This document shows, piece by piece, positions 26,967 to 36,143 of a stretch of 64,000 nucleotides of DNA; the first letter of the stretch is position 1, and the number at the start of each line of letters is the position of its first letter. The notes beneath the pieces were generated by a model, which was not told the DNA's origin, made no database searches, and was given only the letters and a program-made list of their open reading frames with translations. Origin of the DNA: Priestia megaterium. Its GTDB lineage: Bacteria; Bacillota; Bacilli; Bacillales; Bacillaceae_H. Position numbers and translations under genes: made by a program. The stretch spans positions 4,803,501 through 4,867,500 of the forward strand of contig NZ_CP023317.1 of the NCBI RefSeq assembly GCF_009497655.1, given 5' to 3'.

Positions 26967-29483
26967 TTATGATTCTTTACCGCAGCAGTTTTTATACTTT
27001 TTGCCACTTCCACAGATACAAGGATCATTTCGGCCAACTTCTATCGCATTTACTTTTGGCTTCTTCTTAGCCGGCGCGTCTCCTTCTTTTGGATGAACAG
27101 CCGCCTGACCTTGCGCTACTTCTTGACGCTCAAGGTTGTTGTTAATTTCTGCTTTCATGATATACTTCGTCACTTCTTCTTCAATGGTTGCAATCATATT
27201 TTCAAACATCGCAAAACCTTCCATTTGGTATTCGCGAAGAGGATCTGTTTGGCCGTACGCACGAAGGTGGATACCTTGGCGAAGCTGATCCATCGTATCG
27301 ATATGATCCATCCATTTAGAATCAACTGCTCTAAGAACAACTACTTTTTCGAATTCACGCATTTGTTCTTCAGGGAGCTGCTCTTCTTTTTCATTATAAC
27401 GAGCTTTTGCATGATCTACCAGCAGTTCTACCATTTCTTCAGGCTCTTTACGGCGAAGATCTTCTTCTGTGACTTCACCTTCCTCAAGAACATTAGCATT
27501 TACGTAATCAATAATCGCTTGTAAATTCCATTCTTCTTCTAATTCTTCACGCGGTGTATTTACCTCAACCACACGCTGTAGCGTTGATTCAATCATACGT
27601 TCTACAATCGCACGTAAGTTGTCTGAATCAAGCACTTCAAAGCGCTGTTTGTAAATAACTTCACGCTGCTGACGAAGAACATCATCATATTGAAGCAATT
27701 GTTTACGCGCATCAAAGTTATTACCTTCAACGCGTTTTTGAGCGGATTCAACAGCTCTTGTTACAATTTTACTTTGAATTGGCTGTGAATCATCCATACC
27801 AAGACGATCCATCATCGCCATCATATTATCAGAACCAAATCGGCGCATTAATTCATCTTCCATGGATAGATAGAATTGAGACACCCCTGGGTCCCCTTGA
27901 CGTCCAGCACGTCCGCGGAGCTGATTATCAATACGGCGTGATTCATGACGCTCTGTACCAATTACAGCAAGACCTCCAGCTTCAACGACACCTTCACCTA
28001 GTTTAATATCCGTACCACGACCGGCCATATTCGTTGCGATTGTTACCGCACCTTTGTGACCCGCATTCTCGATAATATCCGCTTCACGCTCATGCTGTTT
28101 TGCATTTAAAACGTGATGGCGAATGCCTTTTTTCTTTAATAATGCTGATAAAACTTCAGATGTTTCAATCGCAACTGTACCAACAAGAACAGGCTGTCCT
28201 TTTGCGTGGCGCTCGGCAATATCTTCCACTACCGCATTAAACTTGCCTTCCATTGACTTGTAAATTAAATCCGCTTTATCATCACGTGAAATTGGCTTGT
28301 TTGTCGGAATAACGACAACGTGCATGTTGTAGATATTACGGAATTCTTCTTCTTCCGTTTTAGCTGTACCCGTCATACCTGATAATTTTTCATACATACG
28401 GAAGTAGTTTTGGAATGTAATTGTAGCTAACGTCATGCTTTCATTTTGAATCTCAACGTTCTCTTTAGCTTCGATAGCTTGATGCAAGCCGTCACTAAAA
28501 CGTCTTCCTTTCATCAAACGACCAGTAAATTGGTCAACGATTACGACTTGATCTTCATCAATTACATAATCCACATCGTTTTGCATCGTTACATGTGCTT
28601 TAAGCGCTTGGTTGATGTGATGGTTTAGCGCTACGTGTGAAATATCAAATAAGTTTTCAATGCCAAATGCGCGCTCGGCTTTTGACATACCTTCTTCGGT
28701 TAGCTGAACGCTTTTTGTTTTGATATCAAAAGTAAAATCGGTTTCTTTATCAAGCGTGCGAACGAATGCATTAGCTTGAATATAAAGCGCAGTCGATTTC
28801 TGTGCGCTGCCGGATATAATAAGCGGCGTACGTGCTTCATCAATTAAGATAGAGTCAACTTCATCGATTACAGCAAAATGAAGCGGACGTTGAACCATTT
28901 GTTCTTTATAAAGCACCATGTTATCACGTAAATAGTCAAATCCTAGTTCATTATTTGTACTATACGTAATATCCGCTGCATATGCTTCTTGTTTTTCTTC
29001 ACGCGTTAAATGGTTTAAGTTTAACCCTACTTTCAAGCCTAGGAATTCATATAAACGACCCATTTCACTAGCATCACGGCTCGCTAAGTATTCATTGACT
29101 GTTACTACATGTACACCTTTGCCTGTAATGGCGTTTAAGTATACAGGCATAGTAGCTGTCAACGTTTTACCTTCACCCGTTTTCATTTCCGAGATATTCC
29201 CTTCATGCAGAGAAATACCCCCCATTAGCTGAACTTTGTACGGATACATGCCTAACACACGTTTCGCTGCTTCACGTACAACCGCAAAAGCTTCATCTAA
29301 TAGGTTATCGAGCGATTCACCATTTTGGTAGCGTTGTTGAAATTCAGCTGTTTTTTCACGAAGCTGATCGTCCGTTAAAGACGCTATTTCAGGACCTAAC
29401 GCATCAATTTGGTCCGCCATTTTTTCTAAACGGCCGATTTGGCGCTGATTGCCGTCAAACACTTTTTTAAATAATCCAAGCAT
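26967..29483 (-). CDS. secA: preprotein translocase ATPase SecA
   Basis: SecA drives Sec-dependent export through SecYEG. The 838-residue protein has Walker A MKTGEGKT (~101-108), DEAD-like [18 protein letters not shown] (~207), helicase motif [10 protein letters not shown] (~490-500) and the C-terminal zinc motif [13 protein letters not shown]. Length and motifs are normal. It is followed by prfB as in B. subtilis. Confidence 0.98.
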   Translation of the reverse strand: MLGLFKKVFDGNQRQIGRLEKMADQIDALGPEIASLTDDQLREKTAEFQQRYQNGESLDNLLDEAFAVVREAAKRVLGMYPYKVQLMGGISLHEGNISEMKTGEGKTLTATMPVYLNAITGKGVHVVTVNEYLASRDASEMGRLYEFLGLKVGLNLNHLTREEKQEAYAADITYSTNNELGFDYLRDNMVLYKEQMVQRPLHFAVIDEVDSILIDEARTPLIISGSAQKSTALYIQANAFVRTLDKETDFTFDIKTKSVQLTEEGMSKAERAFGIENLFDISHVALNHHINQALKAHVTMQNDVDYVIDEDQVVIVDQFTGRLMKGRRFSDGLHQAIEAKENVEIQNESMTLATITFQNYFRMYEKLSGMTGTAKTEEEEFRNIYNMHVVVIPTNKPISRDDKADLIYKSMEGKFNAVVEDIAERHAKGQPVLVGTVAIETSEVLSALLKKKGIRHHVLNAKQHEREADIIENAGHKGAVTIATNMAGRGTDIKLGEGVVEAGGLAVIGTERHESRRIDNQLRGRAGRQGDPGVSQFYLSMEDELMRRFGSDNMMAMMDRLGMDDSQPIQSKIVTRAVESAQKRVEGNNFDARKQLLQYDDVLRQQREVIYKQRFEVLDSDNLRAIVERMIESTLQRVVEVNTPREELEEEWNLQAIIDYVNANVLEEGEVTEEDLRRKEPEEMVELLVDHAKARYNEKEEQLPEEQMREFEKVVVLRAVDSKWMDHIDTMDQLRQGIHLRAYGQTDPLREYQMEGFAMFENMIATIEEEVTKYIMKAEINNNLERQEVAQGQAAVHPKEGDAPAKKKPKVNAIEVGRNDPCICGSGKKYKNCCGKES

Positions 29484-29709
29484 ATTAAAACGCTCCTCTA
29501 TTTATAATCAGTACATTTTATACTATTTTCATTCATATCTGTATCTTTCATTATAAAACATTCTGAGTAAAATTGTAACATTGCAGCTAAACAAGTAGCA
29601 ACTTGTACCCTTTTTCGTCTGTCTCTTTACTAGTACTACTCTATTAAGGAGTTATTTTCTATTGTGATTTTCCCTGCCTCACTCTTACAATAAAAAAGGG
29701 GAATGTAGA

Positions 29710-30114
29710 ATGAACGTTCAAACGATTACGAAAGAACAAGCTTGGGAAGTCCGACATATCGTCATGTGGCCTCATAAAGATTTCAGTTATGTTCAGCTGA
29801 AAGAGGATCCATCAGGCATGCACTATGGACTGTTTGAAAAAGGAGAGTTAAAATCAGTTGTTTCCTTATTTATAACAGGTGATGAAGCTCAATTCCGGAA
29901 ATTTGCTACGCTCAAAGAAGAACAAGGAAAAGGGTACGGCAGTCATTTGCTAAAAGAGGTTTTGTTCAAACTCAAGAATCTTGGGATACGAAGGGTCTGG
30001 TGTAACGCACGAGAAAATAAAGTATCTTTTTATCAGGCATTCAAAATGAAAGAAACCACGCGTGTATTCACCAAATCTTCTACACGCTATGTAGTTATGG
30101 AACTATTTTTTTAA
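29710..30114 (+). CDS. GNAT-family N-acetyltransferase
   Basis: A 134-residue protein with the GNAT acetyl-CoA motif A (FRKFATLKEEQGKGYGSHLLKEVL, residues ~68-91, with the Q/R-x-x-G-x-G/A pattern QGKGYG) and motif B (VWCNARENKVSFYQAFKM). The ATG follows AAGGGG. It is a single gene between secA and hpf. The substrate is unknown; such small proteins acetylate antibiotics, polyamines or protein N-termini. Confidence 0.85.
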   Translation: MNVQTITKEQAWEVRHIVMWPHKDFSYVQLKEDPSGMHYGLFEKGELKSVVSLFITGDEAQFRKFATLKEEQGKGYGSHLLKEVLFKLKNLGIRRVWCNARENKVSFYQAFKMKETTRVFTKSSTRYVVMELFF

Positions 30115-30122
30115 ACAGCTAA

Positions 30123-30152
30123 AAAAGCAGCGTGCGGAAGCACGCTGCTTTT
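30123..30152. terminator. bidirectional terminator GNAT / hpf
   Basis: AAAAGCAGCGTGC and GCACGCTGCTTTT form a 13-bp stem with a GGAA loop between convergent genes. Confidence 0.9.
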
Positions 30153-30187
30153 ATTTTACTGCTCTTATTTAAGAAAGACTGTAACCT

Positions 30188-30739
30188 TTAGTTTGGTTCA
30201 ATCAATCCATATCGGCCATCTTTTCTTCGGTACACAACGTTTGTAATGTTTGTCTCAGCATTTGTAAATACAAAGAAACTATGTCCTAACATATTCATTT
30301 GTAAAATAGCCTCTTCGCTATCCATTGGTTTTAAATTAAATCGTTTTGTACGAACTAGCTCTAATTCATCCTCTTCAGTTGCAACAGCTACGTTCGCTTC
30401 ACTTTCTAATGCTGCAAATAGATACTTCTCAGCACCTTTTTCACGCATTTTTCGATTCACTTTTGTTTTATGTTTACGAATTTGACGCTCTAATTTATCT
30501 AGGACAAGATCGACAGCTGCGTATAAATCACTGTGGGTCTCTTCAGCTCTCAATACGAGATCATTCATTGGGATTGTGACTTCTATTTTTTGATCGTTAT
30601 TGTAGACTTTTAAGTTTACATTTACGTCAGCAGTTGGTGTCTCGTCGAAATAACGCTCTAACTTACCAAGCTTTTTCTCTACGTATTCCCTAATTGCTGG
30701 AGTCACCTCAATGTTTTCACCGCGAATGTTATACATCAT
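30188..30739 (-). CDS. hpf: ribosome hibernation promoting factor, long form
   Basis: Long HPF dimerises 70S ribosomes into inactive 100S particles in stationary phase and stress. The 183-residue protein has an N-terminal ribosome-binding domain (MYNIRGENIEVTPAIREYVEKKLGKLER) and a C-terminal dimerisation domain (RTKRFNLKPMDSEEAILQMNMLGH). AGGAGGAG precedes the first of two adjacent ATGs by seven bases. The upstream region carries a sigma B promoter, as expected for yvyD. Confidence 0.96.
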   Translation of the reverse strand: MMYNIRGENIEVTPAIREYVEKKLGKLERYFDETPTADVNVNLKVYNNDQKIEVTIPMNDLVLRAEETHSDLYAAVDLVLDKLERQIRKHKTKVNRKMREKGAEKYLFAALESEANVAVATEEDELELVRTKRFNLKPMDSEEAILQMNMLGHSFFVFTNAETNITNVVYRRKDGRYGLIEPN

Positions 30740-30786
30740 GTTCGAACTCCTCCTTTAATCCATTGCTATACCTCTACAATTCTACA

Positions 30787-30812
30787 ATACCCGACACAAT
30801 CCCTTCCTAAAC
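30787..30812 (-). promoter_or_regulatory. sigma B promoter of hpf
   Basis: GTTTAG-N14-GGGTAT on the minus strand matches the general-stress consensus GTTTAA-N12-15-GGGTAT with one mismatch. It lies about 50 bases upstream of hpf. B. subtilis yvyD is sigma B-controlled. Confidence 0.75.
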
Positions 30813-30879
30813 TATTAAAATTTTTAGAAAATTTAGTGAAAATTTTTGGAACCTGAGAAAAGTTTATGAAAAAACCAAA

Positions 30880-30915
30880 AAAATAGACCTTCTTCATAAG
30901 AAGAAGGGTTGTATT
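30880..30915 (-). terminator. terminator of fliD-fliS-fliT
   Basis: CCTTCTTC pairs with GAAGAAGG around a short loop; the minus strand continues CTATTTTTTTGG. Confidence 0.8.
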
Positions 30916-30927
30916 TTTTACGCAAAA

Positions 30928-31266
30928 TTAATTTTTTTTATCGTAAAACATCCCATCAAACGATTTCATTTCGTAAGGGTTTACATAGCTGTTATTATGC
31001 TTTTTTTTCACTTTTAGCAAACGGAGATCTTCCATGATTCGATGCCGGATGAAGATCAGATTTTGATCAATCGTCTTATTCATTTCGACAATTTTCTTAC
31101 CCATCCATTCATGATCTCTACTTTTTGGCGGCAGCTTCTCCATGAGGTCACGTCTTTTTAATAGAAGATACTCTAATTTCTGAATGTCCTCTTCTCGATT
31201 TTTGTCAGAAAATATTTGAGTAAGTCGGTAAATCTCGTCAGTTATCTGATACAGTTCGTTTATCAT
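30928..31266 (-). CDS. fliT: flagellar chaperone FliT-like protein
   Basis: A helical 112-residue protein (MINELYQITDEIYRLTQIF ... YLLLKRRDLMEKLP) in the fliT position directly after fliS. I take the ATG two bases past the fliS stop; a reading that begins 21 codons earlier would lie inside fliS. FliT-type proteins bind FliD or export components. The similarity is at the level of family pattern, and position is the main support. Confidence 0.8.
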   Translation of the reverse strand: MINELYQITDEIYRLTQIFSDKNREEDIQKLEYLLLKRRDLMEKLPPKSRDHEWMGKKIVEMNKTIDQNLIFIRHRIMEDLRLLKVKKKHNNSYVNPYEMKSFDGMFYDKKN

Positions 31267-31268
31267 AT

Positions 31269-31670
31269 TTATGCTTGGCCGCCGCTTCCATGGACTTGCT
31301 GGCGGTGAAGCTGCACAACTTGCTTCCACGTATCGCGGAACTCTGTTACATATTGTTCGGCTTCATCCAAGCTCTCTATGTCATTTTTTGTGTTCGCTTC
31401 AATTAAACACTGGTTGATATAGTCATACATAGTCATCATAGACTTAGCAACTTGCACGTTTGTATCAAGGGTAATCATTAATTCTTGAATAATATTTTGT
31501 GCTTTTAACAAATTCGTATTTTTTAGCTCAATATTTTTTTCCTGTATGCCTGTTCGTGCAAGTTTGATAAATTTCAAACACCCGTTATACAGCATAAGCG
31601 TTAACTCTCCTGGAGAGGCAGTCTGAACAGCTCCCTGCTGATACGCTTGATATGGATTATTTGCTGCCAT
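31269..31670 (-). CDS. fliS: flagellin export chaperone FliS
   Basis: FliS binds flagellin and prevents premature polymerisation before export. The 133-residue helical protein has the signature NPYQAYQQGAVQTASPGELTLMLYNGCLKFI and later NIIQELMITLD and YDYINQCLIEAN. It lies between fliD and fliT. A second, more divergent FliS is encoded near 50.6 kb. Confidence 0.95.
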   Translation of the reverse strand: MAANNPYQAYQQGAVQTASPGELTLMLYNGCLKFIKLARTGIQEKNIELKNTNLLKAQNIIQELMITLDTNVQVAKSMMTMYDYINQCLIEANTKNDIESLDEAEQYVTEFRDTWKQVVQLHRQQVHGSGGQA

Positions 31671-31686
31671 AAACGTTCACTCCTTC

Positions 31687-33492
31687 TTAACTAAAATATT
31701 GCGATAACTGCGCGCTTTGAGCATTTGCATTTTGAATGGCTTTCTCCATTGCTGTAAACTGACGATAATACCGGTCCTCTACTTGTGTGAGCCTGCTTTC
31801 AAAACTAGTAATTTGGCTGTTTACGCTTTTTAAATTCCGCCCAAGCAAAAATTGTTCACTTGTCCATGTTGAACGGCCAGCGCGCTGCTCAACTTTGGAT
31901 ACGGTTTGAGTAATCGTATCTCGTAAACGTCGTACAATCCCTTTTTCACTTGTTGTACTTCCACTTTTCATAAATAAATCCATAACAGACTGCGGGTCTT
32001 TTTCAATTGCTTCTTTTAATTTAGTCCCGTCACCTTCAATCACTAGCTTGCCTCGATCACTATAGTTTGCGCTAGTTGAAATACCGATGTCCGTTAGCTG
32101 TGAAAATGCTCCGCTCACTCCTGATACAGAGGCATACCAGTTAGAACGCATTTGATTCAGCCCGCTTGATAAAATTGTGTCTCCTTTTAACAAACCGCTT
32201 TTTGCTTTATCATCCCACTGCTCAGCTTGTTTGTCCGTTAGCTTTTCTCTTTCTTGATCCGTCAAAGGCTGATAGTTTCGGTCTCTTTCTTCGGTAATCT
32301 TTCCATTAATTTTCTCAATCAGCTCATTATATTTAGTCACAAAATCTTTGATTGTATCAAATACTTTTTGCGTATCATTGCTTACGTTAACGCGCACATC
32401 TCCTGTGAAATTATTTTGAAGGGTATAGGTAACGCCTCCCGTTGTAAATGTATTAGACTTACGAGTTGTTTCTAGACCGTTTAGCGTAAATTTTGCGTCT
32501 GTTCCTTTCGCATTACCGGCAAGCTGTAGAAACCCCGTTGTCAAAAATGCTCCTGAAAAAACCATATTGGATCCATCTGGACTGTCAACAGAAGATAAAT
32601 TCCCCGTATCTTTACGAGTCATGACAACTTTATTCGTTCCTTCATCAAAAAAAGCTGAAATGCCTACTTTTGAATTACTGATTTGTGTGAGAAGGGTGTT
32701 TAATGAGGTGGAACCATCAAATTCAAATGGCGTACTTCCCCCATCTTGAATATTTCCTGTTGCTTTGCCTGTACTATCATAAGTTGTCATAGAAAAGTTC
32801 AGCACATTTTGCTGATACGAGAACGCTTCAATTGTACTGCCGCTTGTTAATGTGGTACCAAACGTCATTTCACCTGTGTCTTCGTTAATAAATACTTCAT
32901 TAGAATTTATAGTTCCCGCCGCTGTTCCTATTCTTACGGTATACGCTTTACTTGTACCATCCGTGGTAACGGATATAGAGTTTAAAGTGCCTGTGTTCTG
33001 ATTTACAGCAGAAACAGCACCTTTAGCTAATTTCACTGTACTAGTATCCGCACTTAATGTTATGGCGGCTTGTTCCACTGTTTTCTCAGTCCAAACACTT
33101 GAATCCATCGACCCGCGTTGAGACCACAAGCTTTTCGTCGGATCCATACTAGAATCAATACTGGTGCTAATAGTCTGAGCAGCAGTCGCCATTGTCACGT
33201 TTGAAAGGGTATAAGACGCATTTCCTGCTGAGGAAGTAGCTGCTGCTTTTACTTTTGTTTCATCTGCTGAAGATACCGTTTTGGACGAATAAGAAGACTG
33301 CAAGGTCATATTAAAAGCAAGATTATTAAAGTCTGATAACAGCAAATTCATAGAGCGATAATCGTCGCGCTGCCACTCTAACGTTTGCTTTTGTTTTTTC
33401 ATCTTATCAATAGGCATTCGTTCAGCCTTCATTAAATCACTGACGATTTGATCAATATCCATCCCACTTGCTAATCCACTTACTCTTACCAC
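31687..33492 (-). CDS. fliD: flagellar filament cap protein FliD
   Basis: FliD (HAP2) caps the filament and promotes flagellin assembly. The 601-residue protein has the FliD N-domain (RVSGLASGMDIDQIVSDLMKAER) and C-domain (SGLNQMRSNWYASVSGV ... TDIGISTSANYSDRGKLVI), with coiled coils at both ends. It is longer than B. subtilis FliD (about 500), the extra length being in the variable Ser/Thr-rich middle. It heads fliD-fliS-fliT behind a candidate sigma D promoter. flaG, normally just upstream, is absent. Confidence 0.94.
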   Translation of the reverse strand: MVRVSGLASGMDIDQIVSDLMKAERMPIDKMKKQKQTLEWQRDDYRSMNLLLSDFNNLAFNMTLQSSYSSKTVSSADETKVKAAATSSAGNASYTLSNVTMATAAQTISTSIDSSMDPTKSLWSQRGSMDSSVWTEKTVEQAAITLSADTSTVKLAKGAVSAVNQNTGTLNSISVTTDGTSKAYTVRIGTAAGTINSNEVFINEDTGEMTFGTTLTSGSTIEAFSYQQNVLNFSMTTYDSTGKATGNIQDGGSTPFEFDGSTSLNTLLTQISNSKVGISAFFDEGTNKVVMTRKDTGNLSSVDSPDGSNMVFSGAFLTTGFLQLAGNAKGTDAKFTLNGLETTRKSNTFTTGGVTYTLQNNFTGDVRVNVSNDTQKVFDTIKDFVTKYNELIEKINGKITEERDRNYQPLTDQEREKLTDKQAEQWDDKAKSGLLKGDTILSSGLNQMRSNWYASVSGVSGAFSQLTDIGISTSANYSDRGKLVIEGDGTKLKEAIEKDPQSVMDLFMKSGSTTSEKGIVRRLRDTITQTVSKVEQRAGRSTWTSEQFLLGRNLKSVNSQITSFESRLTQVEDRYYRQFTAMEKAIQNANAQSAQLSQYFS

Positions 33493-33605
33493 TTACCATC
33501 ACCACCGTTTTTTTATTCATCTATCCATCAACTGCTAGCCATAAAATATAAGTATATTTTTTCGAATCTCCCTATTCGTTCATAGGTTCACCACTTCTCT
33601 ATTTT

Positions 33606-33632
33606 GTATCGGTAAAACGAACATTTTTTTCA
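33606..33632 (-). promoter_or_regulatory. candidate sigma D promoter of fliD-fliS-fliT
   Basis: TGAA-N15-ACCGATAC on the minus strand resembles TAAA-N15-GCCGATAT. It lies about 115 bases before fliD. Because flaG is missing, fliD needs its own promoter. Confidence 0.6.
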
Positions 33633-33654
33633 TAGGTCAAAGGGTGCAAGATAG

Positions 33655-33692
33655 AAAAAGCTCACTTATTTTTTTACAATAAGTGAGCTTTT
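33655..33692 (-). terminator. terminator of the DUF2140-like gene
   Basis: AAAAGCTCACTTATT and AATAAGTGAGCTTTT form a 15-bp stem; the minus strand continues with T-rich sequence. Confidence 0.88.
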
Positions 33693-33694
33693 TA

Positions 33695-34375
33695 TTATTG
33701 GCCAAACAAGTTCAGTTTCTGGGATAAATTCCTTTGAATATCCTTAGGAATAAGGTATGGTGCTAGATTTATAATATCTCGTAACGAATCAATGGTTACA
33801 GAGGCAGATAAATTTATATATTCATCCGTTGTATCTGCTTGCTCAAACGAAATGGAATCTGGCAAATTATTGAGCAGAGTAATTTCATTCATTTCTTTAT
33901 CGACCGTGACATCAGAAGACTCGTTAATATTTAAGCGATCCCATACAAGAGACCTCGGAATCGGCATTCTTCCTAAATGCACACTATTCACCTTCAAAAC
34001 AAGCTTTCCATTCTCGGCATTTGGTGTTACATCAACTACAAACTGTGATTCCATAAAAGATACTACATGTTTATTAATATAAAATTTTATATGTTCCGGA
34101 AGCAACTCCGCTTCTGCTCCCTCAACCGTTTCATCATTTTCATAAAGGTAGCTGCGCAAATAATCGTTAACATCGCTCTCGCTCAATCGGTAGCCTAAAA
34201 TAGGGGAGCCTCCGTTCAGTTCTAGCGACGTCGCACGAGCGGACTTTTCTTGTGCTAGTGAAGATAATGAAGCAGTCTGATCAAGCTTTTCAACATTTCT
34301 AACTGGACTAACGAAAAAATACAACCCAAATAAAAGGATAATAAATAGAAAAATAACAGCTATAAATTTTCTCAA
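33695..34375 (-). CDS. DUF2140/YpmS-like membrane-anchored protein
   Basis: The protein has one N-terminal membrane helix (FIAVIFLFIILLFGLYFFVSPV) and an extracytoplasmic region resembling YpmS proteins (NGKLVLKVNSVHLGRMPIP, SASVTIDSLRDI). I choose a TTG start (LRKFIAV) nine bases after AAAGGG, giving 226 residues; a GTG two codons earlier is too close to the Shine-Dalgarno. Function unknown. It has its own terminator and stands at the left edge of the block that replaces hag-flaG. The family assignment is tentative. Confidence 0.6.
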   Translation of the reverse strand: MRKFIAVIFLFIILLFGLYFFVSPVRNVEKLDQTASLSSLAQEKSARATSLELNGGSPILGYRLSESDVNDYLRSYLYENDETVEGAEAELLPEHIKFYINKHVVSFMESQFVVDVTPNAENGKLVLKVNSVHLGRMPIPRSLVWDRLNINESSDVTVDKEMNEITLLNNLPDSISFEQADTTDEYINLSASVTIDSLRDIINLAPYLIPKDIQRNLSQKLNLFGQ

Positions 34376-34452
34376 ACACACGCACCCTTTCAAACATTCT
34401 TCTTGGAACATAATACCGATTTATCTTTTATCATACAAGATAAATAAGATGT

Positions 34453-34580
34453 ATGTCGAAAACTTGTATAAAATGTACGTATATACTCGACATCCCAAAT
34501 GGCGAATAAGTCTATAGTGAATAAAACGAGTCTTGTTCGACTTAAAATGCGTCGATTTTAGTAACTTAAAGTCGATTTTT
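34453..34580 (+). promoter_or_regulatory. clustered GTCGA/TCGAC sites upstream of the gabP promoter (candidate UAS)
   Basis: Five GTCGA or TCGAC pentamers occur in about 130 bases: ATGTCGA and TCGACAT as inverted arms 34 bases apart (34453-59, 34487-93), TCGAC (34537-41), and GTCGATTTTA/GTCGATTTTT as direct repeats exactly 20 bases apart (34551, 34571). They lie 20-145 bases upstream of a sigma54 promoter, where an enhancer-binding protein would bind. Confidence 0.55.
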
Positions 34581-34596
34581 ATAGGAATTTGATAAT

Positions 34597-34612
34597 TGGC
34601 ACACTTCTTGCT
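34597..34612 (+). promoter_or_regulatory. sigma54 (SigL) -24/-12 promoter of gabP
   Basis: TGGCAC-N5-TTGCT is an exact match to the -24/-12 consensus TGGCAC-N5-TTGCW, with the invariant GG and GC 10 bases apart. The start codon follows about 95 bases later. Confidence 0.9.
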
Positions 34613-34706
34613 TATTATAAAGGTAAGGGGAGGAATTTCTATTTATATTTTCAGAATTTACTTTATTTTCTAATAGTCTTTCGATAATTTTAAAGGAGTG
34701 AATACG

Positions 34707-36104
34707 ATGGGAAACAAAACAGAATCACACGGAAAGTTAAAGCAACGTCACGTTTCCATGATTTCCATTGCAGGTATTATCGGGGCCGGCTTGTTTGTAG
34801 GAAGCGGATCCGTTATTAACGCAACAGGCCCAGCAGCAGTAGTTTCATATGCAGCAGCCGGACTGTTAGTCGTTCTATTAATGCGTATGCTCGGTGAAAT
34901 GGCTATGGTAAATCCAGATAAAGGTTCATTCGCGACATATGCTCAGCAAGGAATTGGCCCGTGGGCAGGTTATGCTGTTGGATGGCTTTACTGGTTTTTC
35001 TGGCTAATTGTAATTGCAATCGAAGCCACTGCAGGAGGAGCAATTGTTCATGAATGGCTCCCTTCCGTACCAATTTGGCTTTTAAGCTTAATCTTAACCT
35101 TTGCATTAACCTTAACAAACTTATTCTCTGTCAAATCATTTGGAGAATTTGAATATTGGTTTGCAATGATTAAAATTGTGGCAATCGTTGCTTTTATGGG
35201 AATCGGTTTAGCTATTATTTTCGGATTAATCCCAGGTACATCTTCACCTGGTTTAGCTAATTTAACGGGGCACGGAGGCTTTATGCCAAAAGGTACGAAC
35301 TCTATCTTTTTAGGAGTTATTACCGTTATTTTCTCTTATTTTGGAGCTGAAATTGCGGCTATTGCAGCTAGTGAATCAGAAAATCCAGCAAAAGCTATTA
35401 CAACTGCTATTCGCAGTGTCGTATGGCGAATTTTAATTTTCTATATTGGTTCAGTTGCTATTTTAGTAACTCTTTTACCTTGGAACTCAGCTGATTTACT
35501 AAAAAGTCCGTACGTAACAATGTTAGAAATGGTCAACATTCCAGCAGCTGCACAAATTATGAATTTAGTCGTATTAGTATCCGTTTTGTCTTGCTTAAAC
35601 TCTGCTTTATATACGAACTCGCGAATGATTTTATCATTAGCTCAAAAAGGACAAGCTCCTCGTGCTTTAGCAAAGGTAAGCAAATCAGGCGTGCCGGCAA
35701 GAGCCGTATGGATTAGCACAGCTGCCGCATATGTATGTGCTATCTTTAGCTTCGTTTCGCCGGATAAACTCTTTTTATTCTTAGTTAATGCATCAGGAGC
35801 CATTGCTCTTATTGTGTACTTAGCTATCGCTATTTCGCATTTACGCCTGCGTAAGAAAATGATTCAAGCCAACCAGCCAATTAAAGGAATGAAAATGTGG
35901 TTGTTCCCGTATTTAACATACGTAACAATTGCTGTTATTACCGTGATCTTCTTATCAATGGCATTTATTGATTCGATGCGCTCACAGTTTTTCTTAACTC
36001 TTGGATTAACCGCTGTTGTTCTTCTTTCATACTCATTCATCAAAAAAACAAATAACAAGCGACCTGACGATCAATTTTCCGAGTCAGAAAATATTGCAAA
36101 ATAA
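34707..36104 (+). CDS. gabP: GABA permease (APC family)
   Basis: GabP imports 4-aminobutyrate and some related amino acids by proton symport. The 465-residue protein has twelve hydrophobic segments and the AAT-family motifs SMISIAGIIGAGLFVGSG, SVKSFGEFEYWFAMIKI and AAQIMNLVVLVSVLSCLNSALY, very close to what I recall of B. subtilis GabP. The start is the ATG for MGNKTES, after AAAGGAGTGAATACG. Unlike an ordinary sigma A gene, it sits behind a perfect sigma54 promoter, so it should need SigL and an enhancer-binding protein encoded elsewhere. RocE is the alternative identity. Confidence 0.85.
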   Translation: MGNKTESHGKLKQRHVSMISIAGIIGAGLFVGSGSVINATGPAAVVSYAAAGLLVVLLMRMLGEMAMVNPDKGSFATYAQQGIGPWAGYAVGWLYWFFWLIVIAIEATAGGAIVHEWLPSVPIWLLSLILTFALTLTNLFSVKSFGEFEYWFAMIKIVAIVAFMGIGLAIIFGLIPGTSSPGLANLTGHGGFMPKGTNSIFLGVITVIFSYFGAEIAAIAASESENPAKAITTAIRSVVWRILIFYIGSVAILVTLLPWNSADLLKSPYVTMLEMVNIPAAAQIMNLVVLVSVLSCLNSALYTNSRMILSLAQKGQAPRALAKVSKSGVPARAVWISTAAAYVCAIFSFVSPDKLFLFLVNASGAIALIVYLAIAISHLRLRKKMIQANQPIKGMKMWLFPYLTYVTIAVITVIFLSMAFIDSMRSQFFLTLGLTAVVLLSYSFIKKTNNKRPDDQFSESENIAK

Positions 36105-36130
36105 AAAAAGCCGCATCTGCGGCTTTTTTT
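36103..36130. terminator. bidirectional terminator gabP / choline-type symporter
   Basis: AAAAAAAGCCGC-ATCT-GCGGCTTTTTTT, between convergent genes. Confidence 0.9.
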
Positions 36131-36143
36131 ATTTTGTTTTTGA

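Noticed and set aside
27093-27524. 143-codon plus-strand ORF opposite secA
   Set aside because: It is an antisense frame of the conserved SecA C-terminal region and has no start signal.
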